64,000 bases of DNA from an uncultured Bacteroidota bacterium (GTDB lineage Bacteria > Bacteroidota > Bacteroidia > Chitinophagales > Chitinophagaceae): assembly GCA_903905065.1 (NCBI GenBank), contig CAIVEW010000050.1, forward strand, positions 1 through 64,000. The letters run 5' to 3'. This document shows positions 1-8,089 of this stretch, in pieces. Every line of letters starts with the position of its first letter. The first letter of the stretch is position 1. A program made the translations under genes and the position numbers. The notes beneath the pieces were generated by a model that searched no databases, had not been told where the DNA came from, and saw nothing but the letters and a program-made list of their open reading frames with translations.

Positions 1-1319
1 TCCGTTAATGTCTTTTCTTTCTGCTGACTCCAAAACCCCTTAAGTATTTTTGCTTGGTCTTCGTTTGTGACCTTAATGTACTTCATGAATGCAGATTCTG
101 TCTTATGGCCAGTAATTGCCATTATAGAGAGAGTTGGTACTCCATTCAAATATTGATTAGTGGCAAATGACCTTCGCGCTGTATGCGTTGTGACCAGCTG
201 CCATTTTTCGGATATTTCTGTTTTTTCTACCCCGTCTTTTGTCGTTTTAGTTATTGTTTTAATTGTACGAGCTCCACCTTTAGTGATCTTAGAACTTATT
301 TTTTTCTTCAATGATGTTACTCTTTTAGCGAGGTCCTTCAAGGCTGCATTTGTCTTTTGGTTAGATATTGATTTAGGTAAATTACCATTATACTTCTTTA
401 ATATTTCTGTTACTTTATCATGTACTGGAATTACAACTTTGCCTCCTGTTTTGATTTGGGTAATGGTAATCATACCATTGCTGATTTGGTCTGGTGTTAA
501 TGCTGAAAGATCGGAGAACCTTAAACCGGTATGACATCCTATCAGGAATAAATCTCTTACTTTATCTAATCTCTGATTATCTGCGAGGTCTAATTCCGCT
601 ATTTCTTTTAATTCATCTTCTGGCAGGTAGATAGTGTCTGCCTCTTCCTTAATTGTCTTAAAGTTCCTGGCTGCAAAGTCCTCATTGACTGCTATCTTAA
701 AATGTTCTTTTGCATCCCTTAAAACTGTTTTTATAACTTTTATGTGCTTCCCAATATAGTTAGTAGATTGCTTAACCGTCAATGTAAGATATTTCGTAAA
801 GTCTGTATAGAAAGACATATCTATATTTTCGAAGTCAACTTTCGTTTTGGCATGTAGCTGATAGTTTTCAATGCATTTTTTAGTTGTATAGTAGGATTTA
901 ATTGTCCCCGGTGTTATTGGTTTTCCGTCAACTAAACGAAGGCCGGATTCACTGCGCTTTATAAACTCCTCATAAAACTGCATGAATGTTAATTTAGCCA
1001 CCTTTCCACCTTGCCTGATCGCAATGTCCAGTAACGGCTTTAGAATGGCCGGCGGTGGGTATTTGTGCTCGTGATCATTTACGTATTTTCTTATAGTGGT
1101 TTTGATAGCTGCCTCTATGTTATCCAGACGTGTATTAAATTCCGGGTACTCAACAAACTTTTTAGATTCTTTGGCTCGGTGTGTAGCACCATTCCAGAAT
1201 TTGGGTGCGATATTTTCCGGAGTGTAAAATTTCATTTTGTACCCCTCGTAACATATACGGGCAAAGATTACAGTGTTGTCAGTTGCTTTTGGCCTCTTGA
1301 GATAAAATGATACTTCCAT
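1..1319 (-). CDS. Tyrosine-type site-specific recombinase (integrase), cut by window edge
   Basis: Reading the minus strand from ATG at 1319 gives 439 residues with no stop before base 1, so the C-terminal end lies outside the window. The N-terminal ~100 residues look like the arm-type DNA-binding domain of Bacteroidota integrases (MEVSFYLKRPKATDNT), followed by a SAM-like core-binding domain and the catalytic domain. The catalytic set is visible: Arg in HTGLRFSDLSAL, the HTARRSF box, GHKTES, and the Tyr nucleophile in AFMKYIKV. It would insert and excise a mobile element by strand exchange at att sites. It faces left, with short repeats upstream (1362-1509) that could be its arm sites. The rest of the element lies to the left. 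Family assignment is firm; element type (conjugative, phage or island) is unknown. Confidence 0.93.
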   Translation of the reverse strand, partial: MEVSFYLKRPKATDNTVIFARICYEGYKMKFYTPENIAPKFWNGATHRAKESKKFVEYPEFNTRLDNIEAAIKTTIRKYVNDHEHKYPPPAILKPLLDIAIRQGGKVAKLTFMQFYEEFIKRSESGLRLVDGKPITPGTIKSYYTTKKCIENYQLHAKTKVDFENIDMSFYTDFTKYLTLTVKQSTNYIGKHIKVIKTVLRDAKEHFKIAVNEDFAARNFKTIKEEADTIYLPEDELKEIAELDLADNQRLDKVRDLFLIGCHTGLRFSDLSALTPDQISNGMITITQIKTGGKVVIPVHDKVTEILKKYNGNLPKSISNQKTNAALKDLAKRVTSLKKKISSKITKGGARTIKTITKTTKDGVEKTEISEKWQLVTTHTARRSFATNQYLNGVPTLSIMAITGHKTESAFMKYIKVTNEDQAKILKGFWSQQKEKTLT

Positions 1320-1361
1320 CTTCTAATTAGTTGGATGTAAAGGTAAGCAGAAAGTAAATAT

Positions 1362-1509
1362 GGGGTACACTTGGGGGTACACTTTTTTTATCTTTTCCTA
1401 TACTTTTCTATACTTATGTATTTTTTGTAATAACGCGTAAGCCTTTACTGTCAATGGTTTAATAGAGTAAATTGACACAATGGGATATAATTAAGTATAG
1501 TAGGTACAC
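1362..1509. repeat. Short direct and inverted repeats, possible integrase arm-type sites
   Basis: The gene-free stretch 1320-1671 begins with repeated words. GGGGTACACTT occurs at 1362-1372 and 1374-1384, with a third GGTACAC at 1503-1509. CTATACTT occurs at 1398-1405 and 1408-1415, with its inverse AAGTATAG at 1493-1500. Clustered short repeats directly upstream of an integrase gene are typical of arm-type and excisionase sites; that role is inferred. The core att sequence cannot be named because the other element end is not present. Confidence 0.45.
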
Positions 1510-1533
1510 GTCCGCTTTCGACCTCCTTATATT

Positions 1534-1577
1534 ACAAAGCATTGCGACGTATTTGTTTGCAATGCTTTGTTTTTTTC
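1534..1577 (+). terminator. Rho-independent terminator with no gene before it
   Basis: A perfect 12-bp stem (ACAAAGCATTGC at 1534-1545, GCAATGCTTTGT at 1559-1570) with a 13-base loop is followed by a run of T up to 1577. It reads rightward, yet no plus-strand gene ends upstream in the window. The gene it served may have been separated by the inserted element. Confidence 0.75.
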
Positions 1578-1639
1578 AGTAAACCTTTCCTCTTACTGCT
1601 TTTATACGCAATATCAATGCAGGAAATGCGTTATTTCTT

Positions 1640-1647
1640 TACTTTTG
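1640..1647 (+). promoter_or_regulatory. Candidate -7 box for porZ
   Basis: TACTTTTG matches the Bacteroidota -7 consensus TAnnTTTG. A transcript starting about 6 bases after it (near 1653) would have a ~19-base leader before the TTG start at 1672. No clear TTG -33 element is seen at the usual spacing. Confidence 0.4.
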
Positions 1648-1671
1648 GCCATATAATTAACTCATACCATT

Positions 1672-3975
1672 TTGAAGCGCACATATTGTTTTTTAATTGT
1701 TTTTATTTTATTCGCGGGCGTGTTAAAAGGGCAAGATAAGCCTGTTGGGTATTGGGACTCCTATCTACCTTACAATTCCTCATTGGGTATGGCCACTGAT
1801 GGCAGTACTATTTTTAATATATGCAATCAGGGTTTTTACACGTTCAATCCAACGACCAATGTCACAGAAACCTACAGCAAAGTGAATGGTATGTCGGATA
1901 TTGGTATGGCTTGCGTAGGGTATGATGCGGCCACGTCGATGACGGTATTGGTGTATAAGGATTGCAATATAGATCTCTTTAAAAATAATACCTTTTATAA
2001 TATTCCAGACCTGAAACTGAAAACTATATCGGGTACAAAAGCAGTTTATCATGTCTATACGGAAAACGGCACTGCCTACCTGAGTACGTCGATCGGTGTG
2101 GTCGTAGTAGACCTTGCCTCGCACAACATTTTGCAGACCTATCAGTTCACTGTGAACGGTGGGATAGCGCCTGTAAAGGATTTTATCGGCGTCGGGGATT
2201 CTTTTTATGCAGTCACCGGATCAGGACTTTTTCGCGCAAATAAGAACAACTCGGAATTGCAAGACTTTGCTGTCTGGCAACTGATGGATAGTAACAAGCA
2301 TGTTTTTAACAATATAGCCGCGGCAGGTAATTCCGTGTTTTTGTCAAATACGAGTACGGTTTATAAAATTGTAAATGATACGGCGCAGGCTGTTTTTGTA
2401 TCTGACTCAACGATAGAACATATTGACGGCTATACGGATAGTTTGTTTATAACCATGTACATCAGAACCATATACAGCGGGAAAGTCAAAGTAATGGAAC
2501 CGGGGACTTGCGCGCTGATCGATTCGATCCCTGTTTCGGGAATACCTGTGCAGACCTTGAAGTTGTCTAATAGTCAGATATGGATATCAGACTCCTACCG
2601 GGGACTAGAAAGAAGATTCGTGGACACTGGAAGATACCAGGCATATTATGATGTGCCAGCCGGCCCGGACGATGAGTATTCATTTGACATTTATGCAAAT
2701 AATGGCGACTTATGGGTGGCGCATGGTGGGTTTAATGATAAATACGGTGCGGATTTTAACCGTGATGGATTTTCCCACTTGAATAACGGTAACTGGACAC
2801 AATATTCGCTGGGCGTTAATATTGCTTTTGACACGGTACATGACATATGTACGATAGCGAAAGATGAAAAAGACGGGACAATATACGCGGGGTCATTTCT
2901 TGATGGGCTGGTCGTTTTAAAGACGGACAAAACACTGAATGTACTAAAACAGAACTCGATATTTGATTCAAGTGTCAGTTATTTTGGCGCCGGGCAAAAA
3001 CAGATCATCGGTAGTGCTTTTGATGCAAATGATAATTTATGGCTCAGTTCGTTTAGTGCACGGGACTTGCTGTATGTAAGAACTCCCTTGCCAGACAGCA
3101 GTTGGTACAAATTTTATGTTCCCGGCGTACCCAATGGTGGGCCTTTGGCGATAGACGATAACGGGCAAGTATGGGTGGCCTGCGCTTACGGTGGTGGGGC
3201 GCTTGTGTACAATGCGAATGGCACGCTGACCGACCCGACCGACGACAAGTATTATAAGTTGTCGACCGGGGTTGGAAATGGAAACCTGCCGAGCAATACT
3301 GTATACTGCGTTGCTAAAGACAAAAACAACAATATCTGGATCGGCACAGACAATGGTATTGGAATAGTCAGCAATTGTTATGCGCCATTTACAGGGACCC
3401 CGCCATGTGACGCACAGATACCCATAGTGCAGTATGACCAATACGCCGGCTACCTGTTTGCCGGCAGTAATGTAAGGACAATTGCAGTAGATGGCGCCAA
3501 CCGGAAGTGGGTGGGAACGGATGCAGGCGTATGGCTGTTATCGCCGGATGCCAGCCAGATCGTTTACCGGTTTACCCAGGACAATAGTCCTCTTCCATCA
3601 GACCATATTGAGAAGATAACCGTGGATCCGGTAACCGGAGAGGTATACGTTGGCACTGACCAGGGGCTGGTAAGTTATAGAAGTACCGCGACGGACGGGA
3701 ACGAATCCAATTCGAACGTATTGATATTCCCCGATCCGGTGCCAAGCGGATATAGCGGCACGATAGCTATAAAGGGCCTGACTGCCAATGCCGATGTGCG
3801 CATCACAGATGTTACCGGTCAGCTCGTCTATCGCACCAAGGCGCTGGGTGGGCAGGCGGTATGGAATGGTGTGGACTATAAAGGGCACAGGCCGCAAAGC
3901 GGCGTGTATCTTGTCTTTGCTTCCAGTAGCGATGGCTCACAGGTATATTCAGGGAAAATGGTTTTTCTGCAATAA
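1672..3975 (+). CDS. porZ: PorZ-like T9SS beta-propeller protein
   Basis: 767 residues starting with a clear signal peptide (MKRTYCFLIVFILFAG). The start codon is TTG; ATT at 1669 is the only nearby alternative. The body is a double beta-propeller: the N-terminal part has the PorZ-type pattern (YWDSYLPYNSSLGMA, KVNGMSDIG) and later blades show WIGTDNGIG, KWVGTDAGVW and YVGTDQGLVSY. The last ~80 residues form an Ig-like T9SS sorting domain (VLIFPDPVPSGYSG... YSGKMVFLQ). PorZ of Porphyromonas gingivalis (about 776 residues) is a cell-surface part of the T9SS attachment complex involved in delivering A-LPS to cargo. The length, signal peptide, sorting domain and recO as the next gene all fit; to my knowledge porZ and recO are often neighbours in this phylum. 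A generic regulator-propeller protein is the alternative. Confidence 0.82.
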   Translation: MKRTYCFLIVFILFAGVLKGQDKPVGYWDSYLPYNSSLGMATDGSTIFNICNQGFYTFNPTTNVTETYSKVNGMSDIGMACVGYDAATSMTVLVYKDCNIDLFKNNTFYNIPDLKLKTISGTKAVYHVYTENGTAYLSTSIGVVVVDLASHNILQTYQFTVNGGIAPVKDFIGVGDSFYAVTGSGLFRANKNNSELQDFAVWQLMDSNKHVFNNIAAAGNSVFLSNTSTVYKIVNDTAQAVFVSDSTIEHIDGYTDSLFITMYIRTIYSGKVKVMEPGTCALIDSIPVSGIPVQTLKLSNSQIWISDSYRGLERRFVDTGRYQAYYDVPAGPDDEYSFDIYANNGDLWVAHGGFNDKYGADFNRDGFSHLNNGNWTQYSLGVNIAFDTVHDICTIAKDEKDGTIYAGSFLDGLVVLKTDKTLNVLKQNSIFDSSVSYFGAGQKQIIGSAFDANDNLWLSSFSARDLLYVRTPLPDSSWYKFYVPGVPNGGPLAIDDNGQVWVACAYGGGALVYNANGTLTDPTDDKYYKLSTGVGNGNLPSNTVYCVAKDKNNNIWIGTDNGIGIVSNCYAPFTGTPPCDAQIPIVQYDQYAGYLFAGSNVRTIAVDGANRKWVGTDAGVWLLSPDASQIVYRFTQDNSPLPSDHIEKITVDPVTGEVYVGTDQGLVSYRSTATDGNESNSNVLIFPDPVPSGYSGTIAIKGLTANADVRITDVTGQLVYRTKALGGQAVWNGVDYKGHRPQSGVYLVFASSSDGSQVYSGKMVFLQ

Positions 3976-3983
3976 CTTAGTGA

Positions 3984-4057
3984 TAAGTCGCCTGCCTTCG
4001 TTGAAGCTACGGCAGGTAAATAAGTCGCCTGCCTTCGCTGAAGCTACGACAGGTAAA
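3984..4057. repeat. Two tandem copies of a 37-bp palindromic repeat
   Basis: Copies at 3984-4020 and 4021-4057 differ at two bases. Each holds CCTGCCTTCG, a short spacer and TGAAGCTACGGCAGG, which can fold into a nested hairpin, then GTAAATAAGTCG. A third, broken copy leads into GTCGCGAGTCGTGAGCCGTGAG. Related units occur inside rnpB (41557-41581) and after the DUF3078 gene (55616-55652). Confidence 0.8.
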
Positions 4058-4174
4058 TAAGTCGCGAGTCGTGAGCCGTGAGTATAGAGCTTAGCGACGT
4101 GGGTGATGATAAAAATAAAGAGTTGCCATCCAATCCTAATTCCATCACCCTAATTCCCAATTCCATAAAAGACA

Positions 4175-4906
4175 ATGTTGCAGAAGACGAATGGAATAGT
4201 GTTGCGATCGGTAAAATATGGTGAGACCAGCCTGGTTGTTACTATGTTTACCGAGATCTACGGTGTGCAAACCTACATGGTGCGCGGAGTAAGGGCTGTT
4301 AAGGCAAAACAGAATCGTGCCGTTTTCTTTCAGCCGGGTACGTTACTGGATATGGTGGTGTATCACCAGCCGCAAAAAACCATGCAGCACATTCGTGAGT
4401 TCCAGGCGGCTCATATCTATAGCGGCTTGCAGGAAGACGTGGTGAAAAACAGCATTGTGTTGTTCTCTGTGGAACTGCTTCTGCGCCTGTTGCCCGAGTT
4501 AGGGCCGCTGCCTTCTCTTTTTGCCCTGACTTTCGAATATTTTATGGCCCTTGATAAAATGTCGCATCATGATGTTGCTAATTTCCCCTTGTTTTTCATC
4601 ATGGAATGTAGCCGCGAATTAGGTTATCCGCTCAAGGGGAGCTATACAGGCGAAACACCTTATCTCAATATGACCGAAGGTGGATTTACGGATCATGCGC
4701 CTGCCGAATCGGGCATCAGCAATGAGGACGCACAAGTATTGAGCCTTTTATTGCAGGTAACCAGCATAGATACTTTGCAACAAGTAGCAATGAATGCAGA
4801 GATGCGGCTACGGCTTATAGACTGGTATGTGGGCTACCTGCAGCAACACACACAGCACATGGGCAATATCCGGTCGCTATCTGTGTTGCGGGCAATACTG
4901 CATTAA
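4175..4906 (+). CDS. recO: DNA repair protein RecO
   Basis: 243 residues, the usual length for RecO. The N-terminal OB-fold is recognisable (MLQKTNGIVLRSVKYGETS, then TMFTEIYGVQTYMVRGVR), followed by the helical domain. RecO acts with RecF and RecR in recombinational repair, loading RecA on SSB-coated single-stranded DNA and annealing strands. The Cys4 zinc motif of some RecO proteins is not evident here, as in many Bacteroidota. It lies downstream of porZ, separated by the 37-bp repeats, and converges on the nucleotidyltransferase gene. Confidence 0.93.
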   Translation: MLQKTNGIVLRSVKYGETSLVVTMFTEIYGVQTYMVRGVRAVKAKQNRAVFFQPGTLLDMVVYHQPQKTMQHIREFQAAHIYSGLQEDVVKNSIVLFSVELLLRLLPELGPLPSLFALTFEYFMALDKMSHHDVANFPLFFIMECSRELGYPLKGSYTGETPYLNMTEGGFTDHAPAESGISNEDAQVLSLLLQVTSIDTLQQVAMNAEMRLRLIDWYVGYLQQHTQHMGNIRSLSVLRAILH

Positions 4907-5005
4907 ATAGTTCTCGCGAGGATGGTCTCTCGCAAAGTCGCAAAGCCCGCAATTCTTTCTTATTTCGTTTTTAAGACCGCAAGAGTATTTACCAGGCAAG
5001 GGTTT

Positions 5006-5722
5006 CTATTGAAAGAGGTACTCTGCTTTTTCTATGCTGCCGGGCTTGCCCACATCAATAAAAATGTTGCCGGTATGGTCATAGCCTTTGAGCACATGCG
5101 TTTTTGCAAGGTGGAGGTAAAGGTCGATAAGCGAGAATTTGCCATCGAAGGGAATATCCTGCAGCACTGCCTGCGAGAGGACCTGGATGCCGCTAAAAGC
5201 AAAAGGATTCAGCGATGACACCGGCCTGGAAATTCTTTCTTCTTTGGTGCTGTTATTGATCCATCCGCACAAAGTCATTTCGTCGTCAAATAGCAACTGG
5301 CGCGATGAATCTCGTTTCATTACAGCGAGCGTGGCAATTGCACTGCCTGAGTTTTGTGCAGCGATCATTTTTTCAAGATCAAGGTTGGTGAGTACATCCA
5401 CATTCATGACCACAAAGTTGGCCTCTCCTTCAAAAAAGTGGGCTGCTTTTTTAAGGCCGCCTCCGGTTTCCAGTACTTCCGGCCGCTCGTCTGAAATGGT
5501 TATCTCGGAACCAAAATTATCGTGCTCAAACAAGGCATCTTCTATCATATCGGCGAAGTGATGCACATTTATGATCACGTCATATATACCGAAGCGCTGC
5601 AGGTACCTGATATTGTGTTCCAGCAGCGACTTACCATTAACTTCAGCCAATGCCTTGGGGGCATGGTCTGTGAATGGTTTCAGGCGTGAGCCTAGCCCTG
5701 CGGCAAAAAGCATTGCTTTCAT
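5006..5722 (-). CDS. Sugar-1-phosphate nucleotidyltransferase (MurU/NDP-sugar pyrophosphorylase family)
   Basis: 238 residues with the Rossmann-like nucleotidyltransferase fold. The N-terminal signature MKAMLFAAGLGSRLKPFTDH and PKAL give the NTP-binding loop, NVDVLTN carries the metal-binding Asp, and FIDVGKPGSIEKAEYLF is the C-terminal IDVG(T/K)P motif. Such enzymes join a sugar-1-phosphate to UTP, dTTP or GTP to make an NDP-sugar. The short length without a C-terminal beta-helix resembles MurU (MurNAc-1-P uridylyltransferase), but the sugar cannot be told from sequence. Its start sits 12 bases after the start predicted from a TACTTTTG box. Confidence 0.85.
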   Translation of the reverse strand: MKAMLFAAGLGSRLKPFTDHAPKALAEVNGKSLLEHNIRYLQRFGIYDVIINVHHFADMIEDALFEHDNFGSEITISDERPEVLETGGGLKKAAHFFEGEANFVVMNVDVLTNLDLEKMIAAQNSGSAIATLAVMKRDSSRQLLFDDEMTLCGWINNSTKEERISRPVSSLNPFAFSGIQVLSQAVLQDIPFDGKFSLIDLYLHLAKTHVLKGYDHTGNIFIDVGKPGSIEKAEYLFQ

Positions 5723-5739
5723 GTTGCAAAGTAAAAATT

Positions 5740-5747
5740 CAAAAGTA
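5740..5747 (-). promoter_or_regulatory. Candidate -7 box before the nucleotidyltransferase gene
   Basis: On the minus strand TACTTTTG matches TAnnTTTG, 17 bases before the ATG at 5722. It is part of a low-complexity phrase (TTTTTACTTTTGAATTTT) that also precedes scpA and, in variant form, the gene at 18255. Confidence 0.35.
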
Positions 5748-5780
5748 AAAAGTAAAAAAGCAATACCAAAAGCCAGCTAA

Positions 5781-6209
5781 TTATATCTTTCCCCTCACAG
5801 CCTTTACTTCATCTGCGGTTACTGTAGTTCCTCCGTTTCCGAAATTGCCATAGACATAGGTGAGTACCGCCGCCACTTCTTCGTCGTTGAGCTGCTGTGC
5901 GGGCATAGCGCTGTTATATTTCTTGCCATTCACCGTTAGCTCACCTGAGTAGCCCTTAATTACCTGCGCTATGGTTTTTTCTTTATCAGCAATAAAATCA
6001 GATTTAGCGAGTGGGGGGTAAGTATTGGGTATCCCTTCCCCGTTTGTCTGGTGGCAGGTGATGCAGGTTTTTTTATACACAACATCACCGGTTACTTTAG
6101 ACGGTGTGGCAGGCGAACTTGTAGTTTCGGTTGGATTGGAGGTACCGCCACATGAGTAAATTGATACAGTGGCAATAAATGCCAACATTACTAAAGCTAT
6201 TTTTTTCAT
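5781..6209 (-). CDS. Lipoprotein cytochrome c, class I type
   Basis: About 142 residues from MKKIALVML (an ATG three codons earlier, at 6218, is also possible). A lipoprotein signal ends in SIYSC, placing the protein at a membrane facing the periplasm. One heme site CITCH is present, with TYPPLAKSDF and a likely distal Met in NSAMPAQQL, as in small class I cytochromes c. It would carry electrons between a periplasmic dehydrogenase and a terminal oxidase. It is divergent from the sulfite-dehydrogenase-like gene at 6311, which suggests a role as electron partner, but the link is only positional. Confidence 0.88.
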   Translation of the reverse strand: MKKIALVMLAFIATVSIYSCGGTSNPTETTSSPATPSKVTGDVVYKKTCITCHQTNGEGIPNTYPPLAKSDFIADKEKTIAQVIKGYSGELTVNGKKYNSAMPAQQLNDEEVAAVLTYVYGNFGNGGTTVTADEVKAVRGKI

Positions 6210-6310
6210 TGTTTGCATTTGCCGGTAAAATAAGTAAATTTATAAGGATTTAGTAAAAATTGCGGATCCCTATAATATTATGACGGAAACCGAATCATTA
6301 ATCCAAACTG

Positions 6311-7480
6311 ATGTTTAAAAGAATATCCATTTACTTTACCATTTTCATTGTTTATACTACTTTATTTTCCTGCGGAAATAATGCAGGTAGCAATGGTCCT
6401 GAATTGGTGAAATACCCTGAGAAAAAGGAAATGATATTGCTCACGGACCGTCCGCCGCAGTTGGAAACGCCGTTGAAAGCGTTTAGAGAAGACATTACAC
6501 CAAACGATCTTTTTTTTGTGCGCTGGCATCTTTCCCAGGTACCCACCAGGATAGACATTGATACGTTCCGTCTGCGCATAGATGGCACCGTTGATAAGTC
6601 ACTGGCGCTTTCGATGAATGATCTTAAAACAAAATTTGCAGCGGATTCTATGATCGCGCTCGCAATATGTGCTGGTAACTCCAGGTCAACCTTTAACCCG
6701 AAAGTTCCGGGCAGCCAATGGAATAATGGGGCTATGGGCAATGCGAAGTGGAAGGGCGTAAAGCTCAAAGACATACTGGCAATGGCGGGGGTTAAGAAAG
6801 GGTCCATAGAAGTTACGTTTCAGGGGCTGGATAGGGGGGCGCTGCCTGACATTCCCGCCTTCGTTAAGTCGCTGGACGTGAGCCATGCGATGGACGGAGA
6901 GGTGATGGTGGCCTATGAGATGAACGGCCAGCCATTACCGATGCTTAACGGCTATCCGCTGAAACTGGTGGTGCCCGGCTGGTACGCTACCTACTGGGTA
7001 GGGGCGCTTGCAAACGTTAATGTATTGACGGACACATTCAAGGGATTCTGGATGAAGAATGCTTATCGCGTTCCTTCGACGGGGCCGAACGAAAAACCGG
7101 ACAGCCTTGCCAAAGTCACTGTGCCAATTTCAAACATTAACATGCACTCTATTTTTGTGGAACCAGACACCAGCGAAACGGTTGCGGCGCATAAACCGTG
7201 TCTCGTGGAAGGGCTGGCATTTAATGATGGTACAGGTATCAAAAAAGTGGAACTGTCATTTGATGATGGCAAAACGTGGGTTGATGCCCCGTTGAATCCG
7301 GAACTGGGCAAGTATTCATGGAGAAGATGGAAATATACCTGGACGCCGGAAACTAAAGGGCAATACCATCTGAAAGTAAGAGCTACCGATAATGCGGGGC
7401 ATATGCAAACCGACAAGCAGTGGAACCGGAGCGGGTATGCCAGAGGGTTTATCGAAATGCTGGACGTGAATGTGGAGTAG
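6311..7480 (+). CDS. Sulfite oxidase/dehydrogenase-family molybdopterin enzyme
   Basis: 389 residues. The N-terminus is a lipoprotein signal (TTLFSC, Cys21). The molybdopterin-binding domain follows, with NDLFFVRWHLSQVP and the Mo-ligand Cys120 in AICAGNSRSTF, matching the CAGNxR motif of sulfite oxidases. VPGWYATYWVGAL is the downstream conserved segment, and residues ~275-389 form the Mo-cofactor dimerisation domain (GLAFNDGTGIKKVELSFDDG). It probably oxidises sulfite to sulfate at the periplasmic face and passes electrons to a cytochrome c, like SorA. Two single-heme cytochromes flank it, and the one at 7551 resembles SorB. Other substrates in this superfamily cannot be excluded. Confidence 0.85.
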   Translation: MFKRISIYFTIFIVYTTLFSCGNNAGSNGPELVKYPEKKEMILLTDRPPQLETPLKAFREDITPNDLFFVRWHLSQVPTRIDIDTFRLRIDGTVDKSLALSMNDLKTKFAADSMIALAICAGNSRSTFNPKVPGSQWNNGAMGNAKWKGVKLKDILAMAGVKKGSIEVTFQGLDRGALPDIPAFVKSLDVSHAMDGEVMVAYEMNGQPLPMLNGYPLKLVVPGWYATYWVGALANVNVLTDTFKGFWMKNAYRVPSTGPNEKPDSLAKVTVPISNINMHSIFVEPDTSETVAAHKPCLVEGLAFNDGTGIKKVELSFDDGKTWVDAPLNPELGKYSWRRWKYTWTPETKGQYHLKVRATDNAGHMQTDKQWNRSGYARGFIEMLDVNVE

Positions 7481-7550
7481 TCGTGAGTCGTCAGTCATAA
7501 GTCGTAAGTCCGTGAGTTGCGGGTTTTAGTCATTAATTAGCTAATAATTT

Positions 7551-7922
7551 ATGAATAAATACTGGGTATATATTGTTTTAGTTGCCTGCTGTGTTGAGGT
7601 GGTAGTATATGGGTGTAACCGTGCGCCGCAGGAAGTTGCCAACGCACCAGAGAACACTTTTACCGTTAAGGGCAGCGTGCGTGAAATGGATTTAAATCCG
7701 GCCCCGCCACCTGCATTTCCTGAACATGATGGGAGGACTGAATTCATTTCCTATTGTGCCATTTGCCATTCGTTAAAATATATTAGTACCCAGCCCGATT
7801 TCCCGCAAAAGACGTGGGAGGCTGAGGTGAACAAAATGATCGGCAAGTATCACGCGCCTATTGATTCTGTTACGGCAAAAAAAATTGTCACTTATCTAGT
7901 TGCAGTAAAGGGTAAGAAGTAG
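7551..7922 (+). CDS. Single-heme cytochrome c lipoprotein, SorB-like partner
   Basis: 123 residues with a lipoprotein signal (VVVYGC, Cys22) and one heme site CAICH at residues 69-73. The layout, with a proline-rich stretch (LNPAPPPAFPEHDG) before a late heme motif and a C-terminal AKKIVTYL helix, resembles the small cytochrome subunit of sulfite dehydrogenases. It follows the molybdoenzyme by 70 bases on the same strand, so it is probably its electron acceptor. The heme site is seen directly; pairing with the upstream enzyme is inferred from order. Confidence 0.82.
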   Translation: MNKYWVYIVLVACCVEVVVYGCNRAPQEVANAPENTFTVKGSVREMDLNPAPPPAFPEHDGRTEFISYCAICHSLKYISTQPDFPQKTWEAEVNKMIGKYHAPIDSVTAKKIVTYLVAVKGKK

Positions 7923-7927
7923 GGAGC

Positions 7928-7985
7928 CCTCACCCCGCGAGCTGCGCTCCTTCGCTGGCGCAAACCCACAAAGGAGAGGGTGAGG
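7928..7985. repeat. Inverted repeat in the gap before the PfkB gene
   Basis: CCTCACCC (7928-7935) is inverted as GGGTGAGG (7978-7985) around a GC-rich middle. A phrase of similar wording occurs near 37932-37970. It could fold after the cytochrome transcript but has no T-run. Confidence 0.45.
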
Positions 7986-8089
7986 TCGAATGAGGTTGGG
8001 GCATTTCAATCCCAATTCCCAGCATACCTCGGCAGAGGTTCCAAAATCCAAACCATATCCATTACATTTGCTGCAAATTTTAAACACTT

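Noticed and set aside
160-534. 124-residue plus-strand frame in the integrase region
   Set aside because: Antisense to the catalytic domain of the recombinase.
1505-1535. Possible tRNA or tmRNA 3' end (CGCTTTCGACC) at the element border
   Set aside because: The flanking bases do not form a T-stem and no acceptor partner is present.
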